Assembly: GCF_030818575.1 (NCBI RefSeq) | Contig: NZ_JAUTAL010000001.1 | Coordinates: 930,001-994,000 of the forward strand | Direction of reading: 5' to 3' | DNA: 64,000 bases | Source of the DNA: Chryseobacterium camelliae | GTDB lineage: Bacteria > Bacteroidota > Bacteroidia > Flavobacteriales > Weeksellaceae | In this document: piece after piece, positions 35,007 through 45,982 of the stretch | How positions within the stretch are numbered: position 1 is the first letter of the stretch | Layout: each line of letters opens with the position of its first letter | Translations under genes and position numbers: made by a program | The notes under the pieces: model-generated | What the model saw: only the letters and a program-made list of their open reading frames with translations | Databases searched by the model: none | What the model was told of the DNA's origin: nothing

Positions 35007-37217
35007 TTATGACTGAAGCCGTCTTACTCTGGAAACGCCGTTGATGTCTTTCAGCTTTTTAAATGTCTGTTCCAGCTGGCTTTTATTTTTCACTTCGAGG
35101 TTAATGCTTCCGGTAAATACACCGTCATTGGATTCAATAGACATGCTCTTCATATCCATTCCCATGGAGCCGCTGATTACGGTTGTAATATCGTTGATCA
35201 TTCCCATACGGTCCAGCCCTTCAATCTCTATTTTCACCCTGTTTTTAAAGCTTTCCTCATTCACCCATTTGGCGGGGATCACGCGGTAGTCATACTGGGC
35301 CCTGAGATTGATGGCATTCGGGCAGTTGTCACTATGCACCTTAATGCCCTCGGAAATGGTTATAAAGCCGAAAATTTTATCTCCGGGAATTACCGTACAG
35401 CATTTGGCATAAGAGTAATTCAGTTTTTCTTCATCTTTTCCGAAGACAATCATGTCAAGATTCTGCTGTTTCGGTTCCTCGATATGCTGGGCTTTCGTAG
35501 GCGACTTCCTAAACCTGGAAAGCAGGTTGTTGAATACATTCTTGCTTTCGATGTACTTCCTCAGGCTGCTGGCATCCAGTTCATTGCTCTGGAATTTTAA
35601 AAACAGTTCCTGGGATGTTTTCAGGTTGAAAAATTTTTGCAGCTTATTGACTTCTTCATCATTAAAGTTAATCTTGGCATGACGGAGTTTCCGTTGAAGG
35701 ATTTCCTTCCCGTCATCTACCAGTTGATTTTTCTGTGAATTTAGATAGCTTTTGATCTTGGACTTCGCTTTGGAGGTCACAACAAATTCCAGCCAGTCAG
35801 ATTTAGGTTTCTGGTTTTGGGAAGAAAGGATTTCTACCTGGTCTCCGTTCTGCAATTTATAGGAAATGGGCACGAGTTTACCGTTGATCTTGGCACCGAG
35901 GCATTTCATGCCCAGGTCTGAGTGGACGGAAAAGGCAAAGTCGAGTGCGGTTGCATTTGTAGGAAGGATCTTGATTTCCCCCTTCGGCGTAAAGACAAAT
36001 ACTTCTTTGGAGTACAGGTTAAGTTTGATATTATCCAGAAGCTCTGAAGTGGTGAGGTTCTGCTGCTGTTCCAGCACTTCACGGATTTCCGTTACCCATT
36101 TCTCGAAATTACGGTCTTCCGAACTTTGTTTGTAGCCTTCCTTGTATTTGTAATGTGCAGCGACCCCTTTCTCAGCAATTTCATCCATCCTTTCGGAACG
36201 GATCTGTACCTCGATCCATTTCTTATCAGGTCCAAGCACCGTTAAATGTAAACTTTCATATCCGGTGGAGCGTGGCTGTGTAATCCAGTCCCGCATCCTG
36301 GAAGGATTGCTGTGGTATACATCCGTTACGATAGAGTAAATCTTCCAGGCCAGGAATTTTTCATTCTTCGCATCCGATTTATAAATGATCCTGATGGCGT
36401 AATTATCGAAAACCTCTTCAAAAGTTACCCCTTGTTTCAGCATCTTCCGATAAATCGAAGAAATGGCTTTTGCACGACCTTTGATGGTGAAATTAAGGCC
36501 TTCTTCCTTCAGTTTTTCCGAAACTTCTTTTTTAAATTCCTCGATATACCGTTCACGGTTTTCCTTTGCCAGCTCAAGCTTGGAGGTAATTTCGTTATAA
36601 ACCTCAGGATTATTGTATTTCAGGGAAAGGTCTTCCAGTTCAGATTTGATGTTATACAGGCCCAGGCGGTGAGCTAAGGGTGCGTATATGTATACGGTTT
36701 CAGAAGCGATTTTCTTCTGCTTATCCGGAGCCATGCTCTGCAGCGTACGCATATTGTGCAGCCGGTCTGCAATTTTAATCAGGATCACCCGGAAATCTTC
36801 GGACAGTGTAAGAAGCAGCTTCCTGTAATTTTCAGATTGTACCGAAATGTTCTGATGGTTCATGATGGAGATCTTCGTGAGACCATTAACAATATCCGCA
36901 ATCTTTTCCCCGAAAATCTTTTTCAGGTCATCATAGGTATAATCGGAATCCTCAATGACATCATGCAGCAGGGCACATGCGATGGAAGTGGCTCCTAATC
37001 CGATCTCGGTCGCAACAATTTTTGCTACGGCAATAGGATGGTAAATGTAAGGTTCGCCAGTTTTTCTTCTCTGATCTTTATGGGCATCCAATGCAATATC
37101 AAATGCCTTTCGGATAAGTTTATTATTCTCCTCATCCAAAGTCCTGTATGTATTCGAGATCAGATCTTTATATCTGGCAAGAATCTCTTTATTTTCCTGT
37201 TCTAAGTCGTAACTCAT
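35007..37217 (-). CDS. RelA/SpoT-family (p)ppGpp synthetase/hydrolase
   Basis: The protein has 736 residues. The N-terminal HD hydrolase domain is intact (His60, HDVIED at 85-90, KIADRLHNM). The synthetase domain carries the TGYESLHLTV motif. A TGS domain (about 405-465, FTPKGEIKILP), a helical/zinc-finger-like region with CCTVIPGDKIFG, and a C-terminal ACT domain (about 660-735) follow. Because the HD motif is complete, it should both make and degrade the alarmone, as SpoT/Rsh does. It is a single gene, convergent with yihY. Confidence 0.94.
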   Translation of the reverse strand: MSYDLEQENKEILARYKDLISNTYRTLDEENNKLIRKAFDIALDAHKDQRRKTGEPYIYHPIAVAKIVATEIGLGATSIACALLHDVIEDSDYTYDDLKKIFGEKIADIVNGLTKISIMNHQNISVQSENYRKLLLTLSEDFRVILIKIADRLHNMRTLQSMAPDKQKKIASETVYIYAPLAHRLGLYNIKSELEDLSLKYNNPEVYNEITSKLELAKENRERYIEEFKKEVSEKLKEEGLNFTIKGRAKAISSIYRKMLKQGVTFEEVFDNYAIRIIYKSDAKNEKFLAWKIYSIVTDVYHSNPSRMRDWITQPRSTGYESLHLTVLGPDKKWIEVQIRSERMDEIAEKGVAAHYKYKEGYKQSSEDRNFEKWVTEIREVLEQQQNLTTSELLDNIKLNLYSKEVFVFTPKGEIKILPTNATALDFAFSVHSDLGMKCLGAKINGKLVPISYKLQNGDQVEILSSQNQKPKSDWLEFVVTSKAKSKIKSYLNSQKNQLVDDGKEILQRKLRHAKINFNDEEVNKLQKFFNLKTSQELFLKFQSNELDASSLRKYIESKNVFNNLLSRFRKSPTKAQHIEEPKQQNLDMIVFGKDEEKLNYSYAKCCTVIPGDKIFGFITISEGIKVHSDNCPNAINLRAQYDYRVIPAKWVNEESFKNRVKIEIEGLDRMGMINDITTVISGSMGMDMKSMSIESNDGVFTGSINLEVKNKSQLEQTFKKLKDINGVSRVRRLQS

Positions 37218-37277
37218 CGGTTCAAAAGCCTATATTCTAACGAAAATACGAAATTTTCCAGACTTTTCAAATAACAA

Positions 37278-37301
37278 AATCCGTAAGCGTTCTTACGGAT
37301 T
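37278..37301 (-). terminator. Probable terminator of the small gene at 37327
   Basis: A 10-bp perfect stem, AATCCGTAAG/CTTACGGATT, has a 4-nt loop. On the minus strand it is followed by TTTTG, a short and imperfect T tract. Confidence 0.6.
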
Positions 37302-37326
37302 ATATAAAAGGTGACATGAAGTAATT

Positions 37327-37692
37327 TTAAAATTTCACTTCGGAATCCATTCCATTACTCGTTCCTTTGATTTTAATATCGGGGCTGGTATGGATTTCCG
37401 CCTTATTCCTCGCATCAATATATCCTTTAATGGTATTATAATGAGCCTGCTCTATATTCATATTTTCGAAAGTATAGGTTTTAAGAGCTTCGTTGCGGCT
37501 GAAAATATATTTGGCATTTTCTGCCTGTTCAAGGTCTTTTACCGCTACGCTGGCCATATACTGTGAATGAAGATGGTTGTCATCGAGGTAAACAATGTAA
37601 TCTGAACTTCCAAATCCTGAATTTTCAAGGTCTGTCTCGAGTTTTTTGTAATCGCTGTTGGGGGCAAATAACCCGGCTACTATATTCGACAT
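37327..37692 (-). CDS. Hypothetical small cytoplasmic protein
   Basis: The protein has 121 residues, no signal peptide and no membrane segment. The N-terminal half (IVAGLFAPNSDYKKLETDLE...) resembles the stress-protein pattern of a ferredoxin-like fold in which residue pairs follow a 'sequence-helix-GF' layout, as in general stress protein 17M/YflT. This is only a weak visual resemblance. The gene is isolated between relA/spoT and acs and has its own terminator. Its function is unknown. Confidence 0.6.
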   Translation of the reverse strand: MSNIVAGLFAPNSDYKKLETDLENSGFGSSDYIVYLDDNHLHSQYMASVAVKDLEQAENAKYIFSRNEALKTYTFENMNIEQAHYNTIKGYIDARNKAEIHTSPDIKIKGTSNGMDSEVKF

Positions 37693-37923
37693 AGCTAAAG
37701 ATTTAATAATTTCTATTTAAATATATGAAAATATAAGTTTATTTTTAATTTATTTATATTAATTAACGGTATTAATTATATGTTCTATACATTTTAATGG
37801 TTTGTTTGATGAAATCTATTAAACTATTGTTTAAAAATTGTAAATTTAATTTTAAATATGTTTTATTCCGTATTTGGCTATTTTCTGCGCTGCGTCATAC
37901 ACTCTTAAAACCGGCTAAAATTT

Positions 37924-37949
37924 CTAAAAAAACGGGCATAAGCCCGTTT
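37924..37949 (-). terminator. Terminator of the acs gene
   Basis: AAACGGGC-TTAT-GCCCGTTT is followed by T residues on the minus strand, just past the acs stop codon. Confidence 0.9.
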
Positions 37950-37954
37950 GTGTA

Positions 37955-39866
<1,912 letters not shown>

Positions 39867-39917
39867 ATCCCGTTTGTTTTTTTTGAATGTTTGTTTATTT
39901 AATGTATATATAATTTC

Positions 39918-41807
39918 TTATTTAGACCTGTACAATTGGATTTTTTCTTGAATTTCCTCAATAATTTTTTCATCATCAATGGTGGATGGCACCTGGAAAT
40001 CCTTCCCGTCCAGCAGTGTCCTGATCAGCTTCCTCAGGATTTTGCCGGAACGTGTTTTCGGCAGGCGTTTTACCGTCATCACATTCTTAAGGCATGCCAC
40101 TGCTCCGATCTTCTCCCGTACCATCTTTACAATGTCTGCTTCCAAAGCTTCTTCTGAAATAGCGGATCCGTTTTTCACCACAACGGTGGCAAAGGGAATC
40201 TGGCCTTTAAGTTCATCATCAATCCCGACCACAGCACATTCTGCAACATCGGGATGGGATGAAACGATTTCCTCCATTTCCGAAGTAGACAATCGGTGTC
40301 CAGCAACATTAATCACATCATCCACTCTTCCTGTAATAAATACATAGCCGTCTTCATCTCGGATCGCTCCGTCTCCTGAGAAATAATAGCCTTTATATTG
40401 AGATAGATAGCTGTTAAAAAAGCGTTCATGGTCATTCCAGATCCCGAGCAATGCACCTGGAGGAAGGGGGAGTTTAATAACCAGATATCCTTCGTGATGG
40501 GCATCCAGTTCGTAACCGTTTTCATCAAATATTTTGATGTCGTAACCTGGAATGGGCTTACCGGCAGAAGCCCTTTTGATCTTATACTGCTCATCAAAGG
40601 TCATGAGCCCAAGCATCGGCCAGCCCGATTCCGTCTGCCACCAGTGGTCTATGGCAGGAACACCAATGTGTTTCTCAAACCAGTCGAGGGTAGACACATC
40701 GCATCGTTCTCCGGCCAGGAACTGTTTCCTGAAATGGCTCAGGTCATATTTTTTTACCAGTTCGCCATCCGGATCTTCTTTTTTAATGGCACGGATGGCA
40801 GTGGGAGCCGTAAACATCACAGACACTTTATACTCCGAAATGATTCTCCAAAACGTTCCTGCATCAGGAGTCATCACAGGCTTCCCTTCAAAAATAACCG
40901 TGGTATTGCGGTTAATTAACGGGCCGTACACGGAAAAGCTGTGTCCAACTGCCCATCCGAAATCCGAAGCGGCCCAATAGGTTTCTCCCGGTGCAACTCC
41001 ATAAATATATTTCATCGAAAATTTCAGTGCAGTTGCGTAGCCGCCGGTGTCGCGGGTAATGCCTTTCGGTTTTCCGGTGGTTCCGGATGTATACAGTAAG
41101 TAAAGCGGATGGGTGGACTCCACCGGAACACAATCTGCCGGCTCCGAACGCTGAACGAGGTCTTCGTAATCGGTAATCCCTTCAAACAATTCATGCCGGT
41201 TCTCGGTAAGATGTCTGTTGTATACGATAATATGTTCCACCTTATCCTGTGCCAGTTCGATGGCTTTTTCCACCAGCGGCAGATAAGGAATCCTCCTTGC
41301 TATTTCTATGCCTGCGGTGGCAGTAATCAGAGCCCTGGGCTTGCAGTCGTCAATGCGTACTACCAGTTCATGCGGTGCAAAACCGCCGAAAACCACATTA
41401 TGGATCACGCCAATCCGCGCACAGGCCAGCATGGCAAAAAGGGTCTGCGGAATCATCGGCATGTAAATAACAGCGGTATCGCCTTTCTTTAAACCCAGTG
41501 AAATGAGGCCGCCGGCCAGTTTTGAGATTTCTTCCTTAGCCTGGCTGAATGTATAAGTTGACTTCTTGCCGGTTACCGGGGAGTCGTAAATAACAGCAGG
41601 CTGGTCGCCGAAGCCATCTTCGATGTGCTGATCGATGCAGAGGTGGCAGATATTCAGTTCACCATCAGCAAACCATTGTGGATAACCGTTTTCACCGTCC
41701 GTAAGGATCTGTTCCGGAAATTTCGTCCAGCGGATTTCTCCGGCCTGTTCTTTCCAGAATTGTGCTTTGTGTTCTATGCTTCTGTTAAACAAATCTTCCA
41801 TATCCAT
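39918..41807 (-). CDS. prpE: Propionyl-CoA synthetase (acyl-CoA synthetase, PrpE type)
   Basis: The protein has 629 residues and is an ANL-superfamily adenylate-forming ligase. Motifs include YTSGTTGKPKG (P loop), the PrpE-specific TRDTGGYATALKFSM and WAASDFGWAVGHS, DHWWQTESGWP, YFSGDGA, and [11 protein letters not shown] with the catalytic Lys. These favour propionate over acetate, but the two activities overlap in the family. It lies between the receiver gene and acs on the same strand and fits a short-chain carboxylate catabolic operon. Confidence 0.9.
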   Translation of the reverse strand: MDMEDLFNRSIEHKAQFWKEQAGEIRWTKFPEQILTDGENGYPQWFADGELNICHLCIDQHIEDGFGDQPAVIYDSPVTGKKSTYTFSQAKEEISKLAGGLISLGLKKGDTAVIYMPMIPQTLFAMLACARIGVIHNVVFGGFAPHELVVRIDDCKPRALITATAGIEIARRIPYLPLVEKAIELAQDKVEHIIVYNRHLTENRHELFEGITDYEDLVQRSEPADCVPVESTHPLYLLYTSGTTGKPKGITRDTGGYATALKFSMKYIYGVAPGETYWAASDFGWAVGHSFSVYGPLINRNTTVIFEGKPVMTPDAGTFWRIISEYKVSVMFTAPTAIRAIKKEDPDGELVKKYDLSHFRKQFLAGERCDVSTLDWFEKHIGVPAIDHWWQTESGWPMLGLMTFDEQYKIKRASAGKPIPGYDIKIFDENGYELDAHHEGYLVIKLPLPPGALLGIWNDHERFFNSYLSQYKGYYFSGDGAIRDEDGYVFITGRVDDVINVAGHRLSTSEMEEIVSSHPDVAECAVVGIDDELKGQIPFATVVVKNGSAISEEALEADIVKMVREKIGAVACLKNVMTVKRLPKTRSGKILRKLIRTLLDGKDFQVPSTIDDEKIIEEIQEKIQLYRSK

Positions 41808-41910
41808 AATAATTTTGTGTTTTTAGGCAGCTTTTATTGTCTGGTTACCTGCAGAGTAATGAATCCGACAGAATGCTAAAACTCCTTTAATTCGCTTTGT
41901 TACTCATTAA

Positions 41911-41942
41911 CCATTGCTCATTGCCCATTATCCATTGCTCAT
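41911..41942. repeat. Short dispersed repeat (CCATTGCTCAT units)
   Basis: Two copies of CCATTGCTCAT are separated by a related CATTGCCCATTATCC-type unit. The right copy runs into the 3' end of the receiver gene, where the minus strand reads ATG AGC AAT GGA TAA. The last four codons and stop of that gene therefore come from the repeat. Confidence 0.7.
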
Positions 41943-42293
41943 CTCCTCAATCTGCTGCATCAGCCGCTTGATTGAATAAGGCTTCGTGACATAGGCGTCT
42001 GCACCCATTTCCAGGCCTTTTTCAATATCTTTCGGATTGTTTTTGGCACTCAGGAAAATCACTTTTGTATTTTTCAGCCGTTCTTCCTTACGGATGATTT
42101 CCAGGGTGCTGTATCCATCCAGATTCGGCATCATAATATCCAGGAGGATGACATCCGGAACCATGGTTTTAAGGAAATCCAGGACTTCTGTTCCGTCGCG
42201 TGCAATATAGACATCATAACCGTTCTTTTTAAAACTGTATTCCAGTGACATTAATATTTTGTGTTCATCATCTGCAATAATGATCTTTTTCAT
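41928..42293 (-). CDS. Stand-alone response regulator receiver (CheY-like)
   Basis: The protein has 121 residues and is a single REC domain. It has the acidic pair Asp8/Asp9, phospho-acceptor Asp52 in LLDIMMP, the switch Ser82 in FLSAK and Lys104 in TKPYS. No DNA-binding or enzyme domain follows. It starts 22 nt after the SLC5-histidine kinase gene and is its natural phosphorylation partner. In proteobacterial CrbS/CrbR the regulator has a LuxR-type HTH, which is absent here, so output must go through protein contacts or another regulator. Confidence 0.9.
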   Translation of the reverse strand: MKKIIIADDEHKILMSLEYSFKKNGYDVYIARDGTEVLDFLKTMVPDVILLDIMMPNLDGYSTLEIIRKEERLKNTKVIFLSAKNNPKDIEKGLEMGADAYVTKPYSIKRLMQQIEEMSNG

Positions 42294-42315
42294 AGCGTTT
42301 TCTTATCGTTCAACT

Positions 42316-44994
42316 TCATGTTTTTTGTGTCTGGGCGGGAAGGTGTATGATGAAAGTGACACCCAGCCCGCTGTTCTCTGCCCGGATTGTTCCGCCATGA
42401 TTCTGGATGATTTTCCTGCAGATGGCCAGCCCGAGCCCGCTGCCGGCCTGTTTTAAAATATTCTGGTTTTTCGACTGGTAAAATTTGTCGAAAATCATTT
42501 CCAGGTCTTCTTCAGGAATATGTTTTCCTGTGTTGAAGATGGTGATGATCAGCTCCTGTTCCCGTGTGAAAAACTTGGCCTGTATTGTTCCCTGCTCATC
42601 GGTAAACTTTAAGGCATTTCCCAAAATATTCTGAAAAAGCTGGATCATCCGGGCTTCATCATATTCAAAGATAAAATGATTCAGGAGATTAACCTCACTG
42701 ATGTGGATATTTTTCTGCTGAATAAGGTGCAGAAGGGGATTCAGGGCTTTCCTGTAGGTTTCAAGGATGTTATTTTCACTGATGTTCAGAGCAATTTCCC
42801 CGTGCTCCAGTTTGTCAAGGTACAGGATATCGTTGATTATTTCACTTAGCCGGTCCGATTCCGTAATGATGTTGTTTAAAAATTCCTTTTTGATTTCCGG
42901 GGGGATATCATCGTCGTCAGCAAGGATCTCTCCGGCAGAGCGGATAGCGGTAATCGGTGTCCGCAGTTCATGGGCTACAGAATCCAGGAAGTCGTCTTTC
43001 TGCCGGTCCTTGATGATCAGGTTATCATTGGCATTCCTCAGGTCATCAGAAAGCTTCTTCAGTTCCTGAGACTGTTCTGTCAGTTTTTTATTTAAAATAA
43101 TGTTCTCTTTAGATTCTTCCAGGATATTCAGTACTTCCTTAAGTGAAATTTTATCTTCTTTGGTTACGCCCTCAATAAGGATTTTAGCTGAAGCCGTCCC
43201 GATCCTTCCCGCGAGAAGGTTTTCGGAAAATTTAATGAACCGGGAATCTGCCGTTTCAGCCTCTGAATCAATATTGTATTTCAGATTGAATATGCGCATC
43301 GCCTGTTCGGTTTTCTTCGGGCCTAAAAAACGGACAAGGATATTCCGGATATCCGATACATAGGCAGTTCCGCGCCAGATAAAGGCATTCTCATGGTTCT
43401 GGATGTATTTGTCGATATCCACATACAGTTCTGCAAAATTCCGTTCCCGGTAATTGCCCCTTTTACTTACCGAGATTACCGCAAAAAGACCGGTATTGAC
43501 CAGTAATGACCAGAAAAAAATCTCCGGGATCCTTCCCAGGTAAGGAATGTCAAAAAAACGGAATGAATCGTACATGATCCTCAGGACCCCTTTAAACTCC
43601 TGGTTGTAGGAGAAATAATATTGCGGGATGATCAATCCGAAGTAGCAGATAACCACTCCTGCCACCAGACCCGCAAGCACACCCTTATAGCTTCCGCGCC
43701 TCCAGAAAATAGCTCCGAAATAAGCAGGTGCCAGTTGGGCAATGATCACAAAAGAAATCAGTCCCACCGAATCCAGGGACGTTTTCAGGATAAAATATTT
43801 ATAAAAAACGAATGCCATGATGATCAGCCCAAAAATGCTGAACTTCCTGATCCGTGTAATATTCCGGTTATTATTGGCTTCATCTTCTGCCTTGAATTTC
43901 CCCAGCAGCCCGTACGGAATGATCATGTTATTGGAAAGCATGATGGATAAGGTGATGGATGAAATGATGATCATGGAAATGCTGGAACTTAACCCTCCCA
44001 GAAACACCAGTACCGTAACTAATGTATTGTTAAAGTACTGTGGAATGAGGATCGAGTAAAACTCCGGGTTAACGTTCTGTCCGTTAAAAATCAATCTTCC
44101 TCCCCAGGCAATCGGGAAGATAAATAAAGTGAAGACCAAAAGATAGAGCGGGAAAAACCAGATGGCAGTCTTGATATGTTTTTCCTGCCTGTTTTCAATA
44201 ATGGCAGTATGGAACTGCCTTGGCAGAAGACAGATGGCGGTACCGGAAATCATGCACAGGACCATCCAGTTTAAGGCTCCCTCGATTCCGTTGAAGGTAT
44301 TTTTGGCTTTAAAGTCGCTGAACCGGCTGGCTCTTTGATAGATGTCTGAAAATCCGTCAAATACGAAATAAATAACGAATAATCCCAGGATGATGATGAA
44401 AAAAAGCTTTAAAAAACTTTCCAGGGCGATGGCTGAGACAATTCCCAGTCGTTTTTCAGAAGCGTCCACATACCTTGTTCCGTAATAAGAAGAAAAGACG
44501 GCGATCAGTACTACGACAAATGTTGCGCTGTCTGTTAAAATATTTTTTGATACTCTGGTTTCCGTAACCAGGTGGAATGTTTCAGAAATGGCTTTGATCT
44601 GCAATCCGATGTACGGAATGATGGCAAAAAGGCAGACCAGGGTAATAATTGCACTCAGGCTTCTGCTGTTACCATAACGGAGGGAAATAAAATCGGCCAG
44701 GCTGCTGATCTTGTTGATCCTGGAAATCCGGACGATCCTGGTATTGATATAGATCCAGGCCGGAATCACAATAATAGGTCCTATGTAGATCGGGAGATAG
44801 TTGAGTCCGCTGGTCGCCGCAACGCCAATACTTCCGTAATACGTCCAGGCTGTACAATACACGGCAAGGGATAAGGCATAAATATACGGGTTGTTGATCC
44901 AGAGCTTGCTTTTCTTCTTCTCTGCCAGGTAGGCAACGAAGAACAAAAGGGCCAGATACAGCAAAACCACGGAGAACAGTGCGAAACTACTCAT
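42316..44994 (-). CDS. SLC5 solute-symporter/STAC/sensor histidine kinase fusion (CrbS-like)
   Basis: The protein has 892 residues. The N-terminal sodium:solute symporter-type part has about 13 transmembrane helices (to about residue 520). It is followed by a STAC domain (LLAGRIGTASAKILIEG, about 595-611), a coiled linker, a HisKA domain with phospho-His675 (SVAHELRTPITAI), and an HATPase with N box (ILGNALKF, Asn793) and G box (GSGLGLAICRKII). It lacks a receiver domain of its own. CbrA/CrbS proteins of this layout sense or move small carboxylates or amino acids and control acs. The neighbours prpE and acs support a role in acetate or propionate sensing. Confidence 0.92.
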   Translation of the reverse strand: MSSFALFSVVLLYLALLFFVAYLAEKKKSKLWINNPYIYALSLAVYCTAWTYYGSIGVAATSGLNYLPIYIGPIIVIPAWIYINTRIVRISRINKISSLADFISLRYGNSRSLSAIITLVCLFAIIPYIGLQIKAISETFHLVTETRVSKNILTDSATFVVVLIAVFSSYYGTRYVDASEKRLGIVSAIALESFLKLFFIIILGLFVIYFVFDGFSDIYQRASRFSDFKAKNTFNGIEGALNWMVLCMISGTAICLLPRQFHTAIIENRQEKHIKTAIWFFPLYLLVFTLFIFPIAWGGRLIFNGQNVNPEFYSILIPQYFNNTLVTVLVFLGGLSSSISMIIISSITLSIMLSNNMIIPYGLLGKFKAEDEANNNRNITRIRKFSIFGLIIMAFVFYKYFILKTSLDSVGLISFVIIAQLAPAYFGAIFWRRGSYKGVLAGLVAGVVICYFGLIIPQYYFSYNQEFKGVLRIMYDSFRFFDIPYLGRIPEIFFWSLLVNTGLFAVISVSKRGNYRERNFAELYVDIDKYIQNHENAFIWRGTAYVSDIRNILVRFLGPKKTEQAMRIFNLKYNIDSEAETADSRFIKFSENLLAGRIGTASAKILIEGVTKEDKISLKEVLNILEESKENIILNKKLTEQSQELKKLSDDLRNANDNLIIKDRQKDDFLDSVAHELRTPITAIRSAGEILADDDDIPPEIKKEFLNNIITESDRLSEIINDILYLDKLEHGEIALNISENNILETYRKALNPLLHLIQQKNIHISEVNLLNHFIFEYDEARMIQLFQNILGNALKFTDEQGTIQAKFFTREQELIITIFNTGKHIPEEDLEMIFDKFYQSKNQNILKQAGSGLGLAICRKIIQNHGGTIRAENSGLGVTFIIHLPAQTQKT

Positions 44995-45178
44995 ATTTTT
45001 TCACGATTACAAAGGCGATGATGACCGCAGCCATCCATAAAGCAAAAATATACACCAGCAGCATCGGGTATCCCAGGACCTCCTGCTCACTGTTAAAAAG
45101 CAAAGAGACCGGAATGCTGAAAGCCACCATCAATCCGATACTCAGCAAGATCAGTTTCTGTTCATGTCTCTTTTTCAT
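44987..45178 (-). CDS. Small membrane protein preceding the SLC5 kinase
   Basis: The protein has 63 residues from MKKRHEQKLI; an upstream ATG at 45205 is possible but adds an unlikely charged start. Two transmembrane helices are separated by a short loop. Its stop overlaps the start of the SLC5-kinase gene by 8 nt, so the two are translationally coupled. Small two-helix proteins often precede Na+/solute symporter genes and may be accessory subunits; that role is inferred. Confidence 0.7.
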   Translation of the reverse strand: MKKRHEQKLILLSIGLMVAFSIPVSLLFNSEQEVLGYPMLLVYIFALWMAAVIIAFVIVKKYE

Positions 45179-45180
45179 AA

Positions 45181-45639
45181 CTATTTTAGTTCTTTCCTGA
45201 AGCATACAGCTTCTTCACGTCCAATGTAAATACCATAATTTTCAATGACTTCATATCCTTTTTTCAGATAGAACTTCACGGCATTATCATTTTTTTTGCG
45301 GGTTTCCAGGCAGATGTATTTGTAGTCAAATTGTTTTGCCGCCATTTCTAATGCTGAAAGAATTTTTCCGCCTAATCCTATGTTTTTTTTAAGGGAAAAC
45401 ATTCGTTTAACTTCACATACTTCCGATGAAATAGGGCGCAAACCTCCGCAGGCTACAGCCTGGTCATCATGTAAAGCAATGAGAAATAGAGCATTCTCCT
45501 GAGCAAAGTCGTCAAGGTTTGCACCTTTGCTTCCGCTCTCACCAGAGATTGTAATAAGAGAATCATTTAATCTGTGGATCAGATCACGAACTCTGTTGTC
45601 ATCAGAGGGACGAGAAATTGCTTTAATGGTGATGTCCAT
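45181..45639 (-). CDS. GNAT-family N-acetyltransferase
   Basis: The protein has 152 residues from MDITIKAIS, which matches the usual first beta strand of GNAT enzymes. Longer starts at 45654 or 45693 run into a 16-bp palindrome and are disfavoured. The acetyl-CoA motif A is degenerate (VKRMFSLKKNIGLGGKIL, about 89-106), and motif B follows (AVKFYLKKGYEVIENYG). The substrate is unknown. It lies 2 nt before the small membrane protein gene, inside the carboxylate cluster, so it might acetylate an enzyme such as Acs; this is speculation. Confidence 0.78.
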   Translation of the reverse strand: MDITIKAISRPSDDNRVRDLIHRLNDSLITISGESGSKGANLDDFAQENALFLIALHDDQAVACGGLRPISSEVCEVKRMFSLKKNIGLGGKILSALEMAAKQFDYKYICLETRKKNDNAVKFYLKKGYEVIENYGIYIGREEAVCFRKELK

Positions 45640-45664
45640 TTTTATACTGGTCATGTTTGATAAA

Positions 45665-45699
45665 AGATAATTGATGAATGGGGCATTCATCAATTATCT
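45665..45699. repeat. 16-bp perfect palindrome
   Basis: AGATAATTGATGAATG and its exact complement flank GGG. It lies after the stop codon of the 45713-45940 gene and before the GNAT gene. The right arm CATTCATCAATTATC recurs at 52635-52649. There is no long T run, so its role as a terminator is uncertain. Confidence 0.75.
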
Positions 45700-45712
45700 G
45701 TTTATATTGTTG

Positions 45713-45940
45713 TTAAATCTTATCGTCGGAATATTCTCCTGTTAAGGCATAATATCCGAAAACCGCCATCCCGCCTGATATTATCGGCATCAGTACAAAG
45801 AGAATGATGATGCCAAACACCAGGTCTTCCTGTTTTCCGGATGCTATTTTCGGGATTCCCAATACTGTAATTCCGAAATAGCCCACGATTACTGCGACAG
45901 CAATCCAGAGGATGCCTAATAACTTTTTTACTATATTCAT
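45713..45940 (-). CDS. Small two-helix membrane protein
   Basis: The protein has 75 residues with two hydrophobic segments (about 8-28 and 41-66) joined by a charged turn containing GKQED. I do not recognise the family with certainty. It follows the MFS transporter gene by 42 nt and is probably in the same operon, perhaps as a transporter accessory. Confidence 0.65.
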   Translation of the reverse strand: MNIVKKLLGILWIAVAVIVGYFGITVLGIPKIASGKQEDLVFGIIILFVLMPIISGGMAVFGYYALTGEYSDDKI

Positions 45941-45982
45941 TTTAATAGTTTTAAAATTAATAAAAATTTGAGTGATTCAGTA

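Noticed and set aside
37693..37923. Possible small gene in the AT-rich gap
   Set aside because: No frame with coding character or start signal is visible on either strand; the stretch appears to be plain intergenic DNA.
40428..40980. Overlapping plus-strand frames inside prpE
   Set aside because: They mirror the PrpE coding sequence, have no recognisable domain, and lie inside an intact essential-looking gene.
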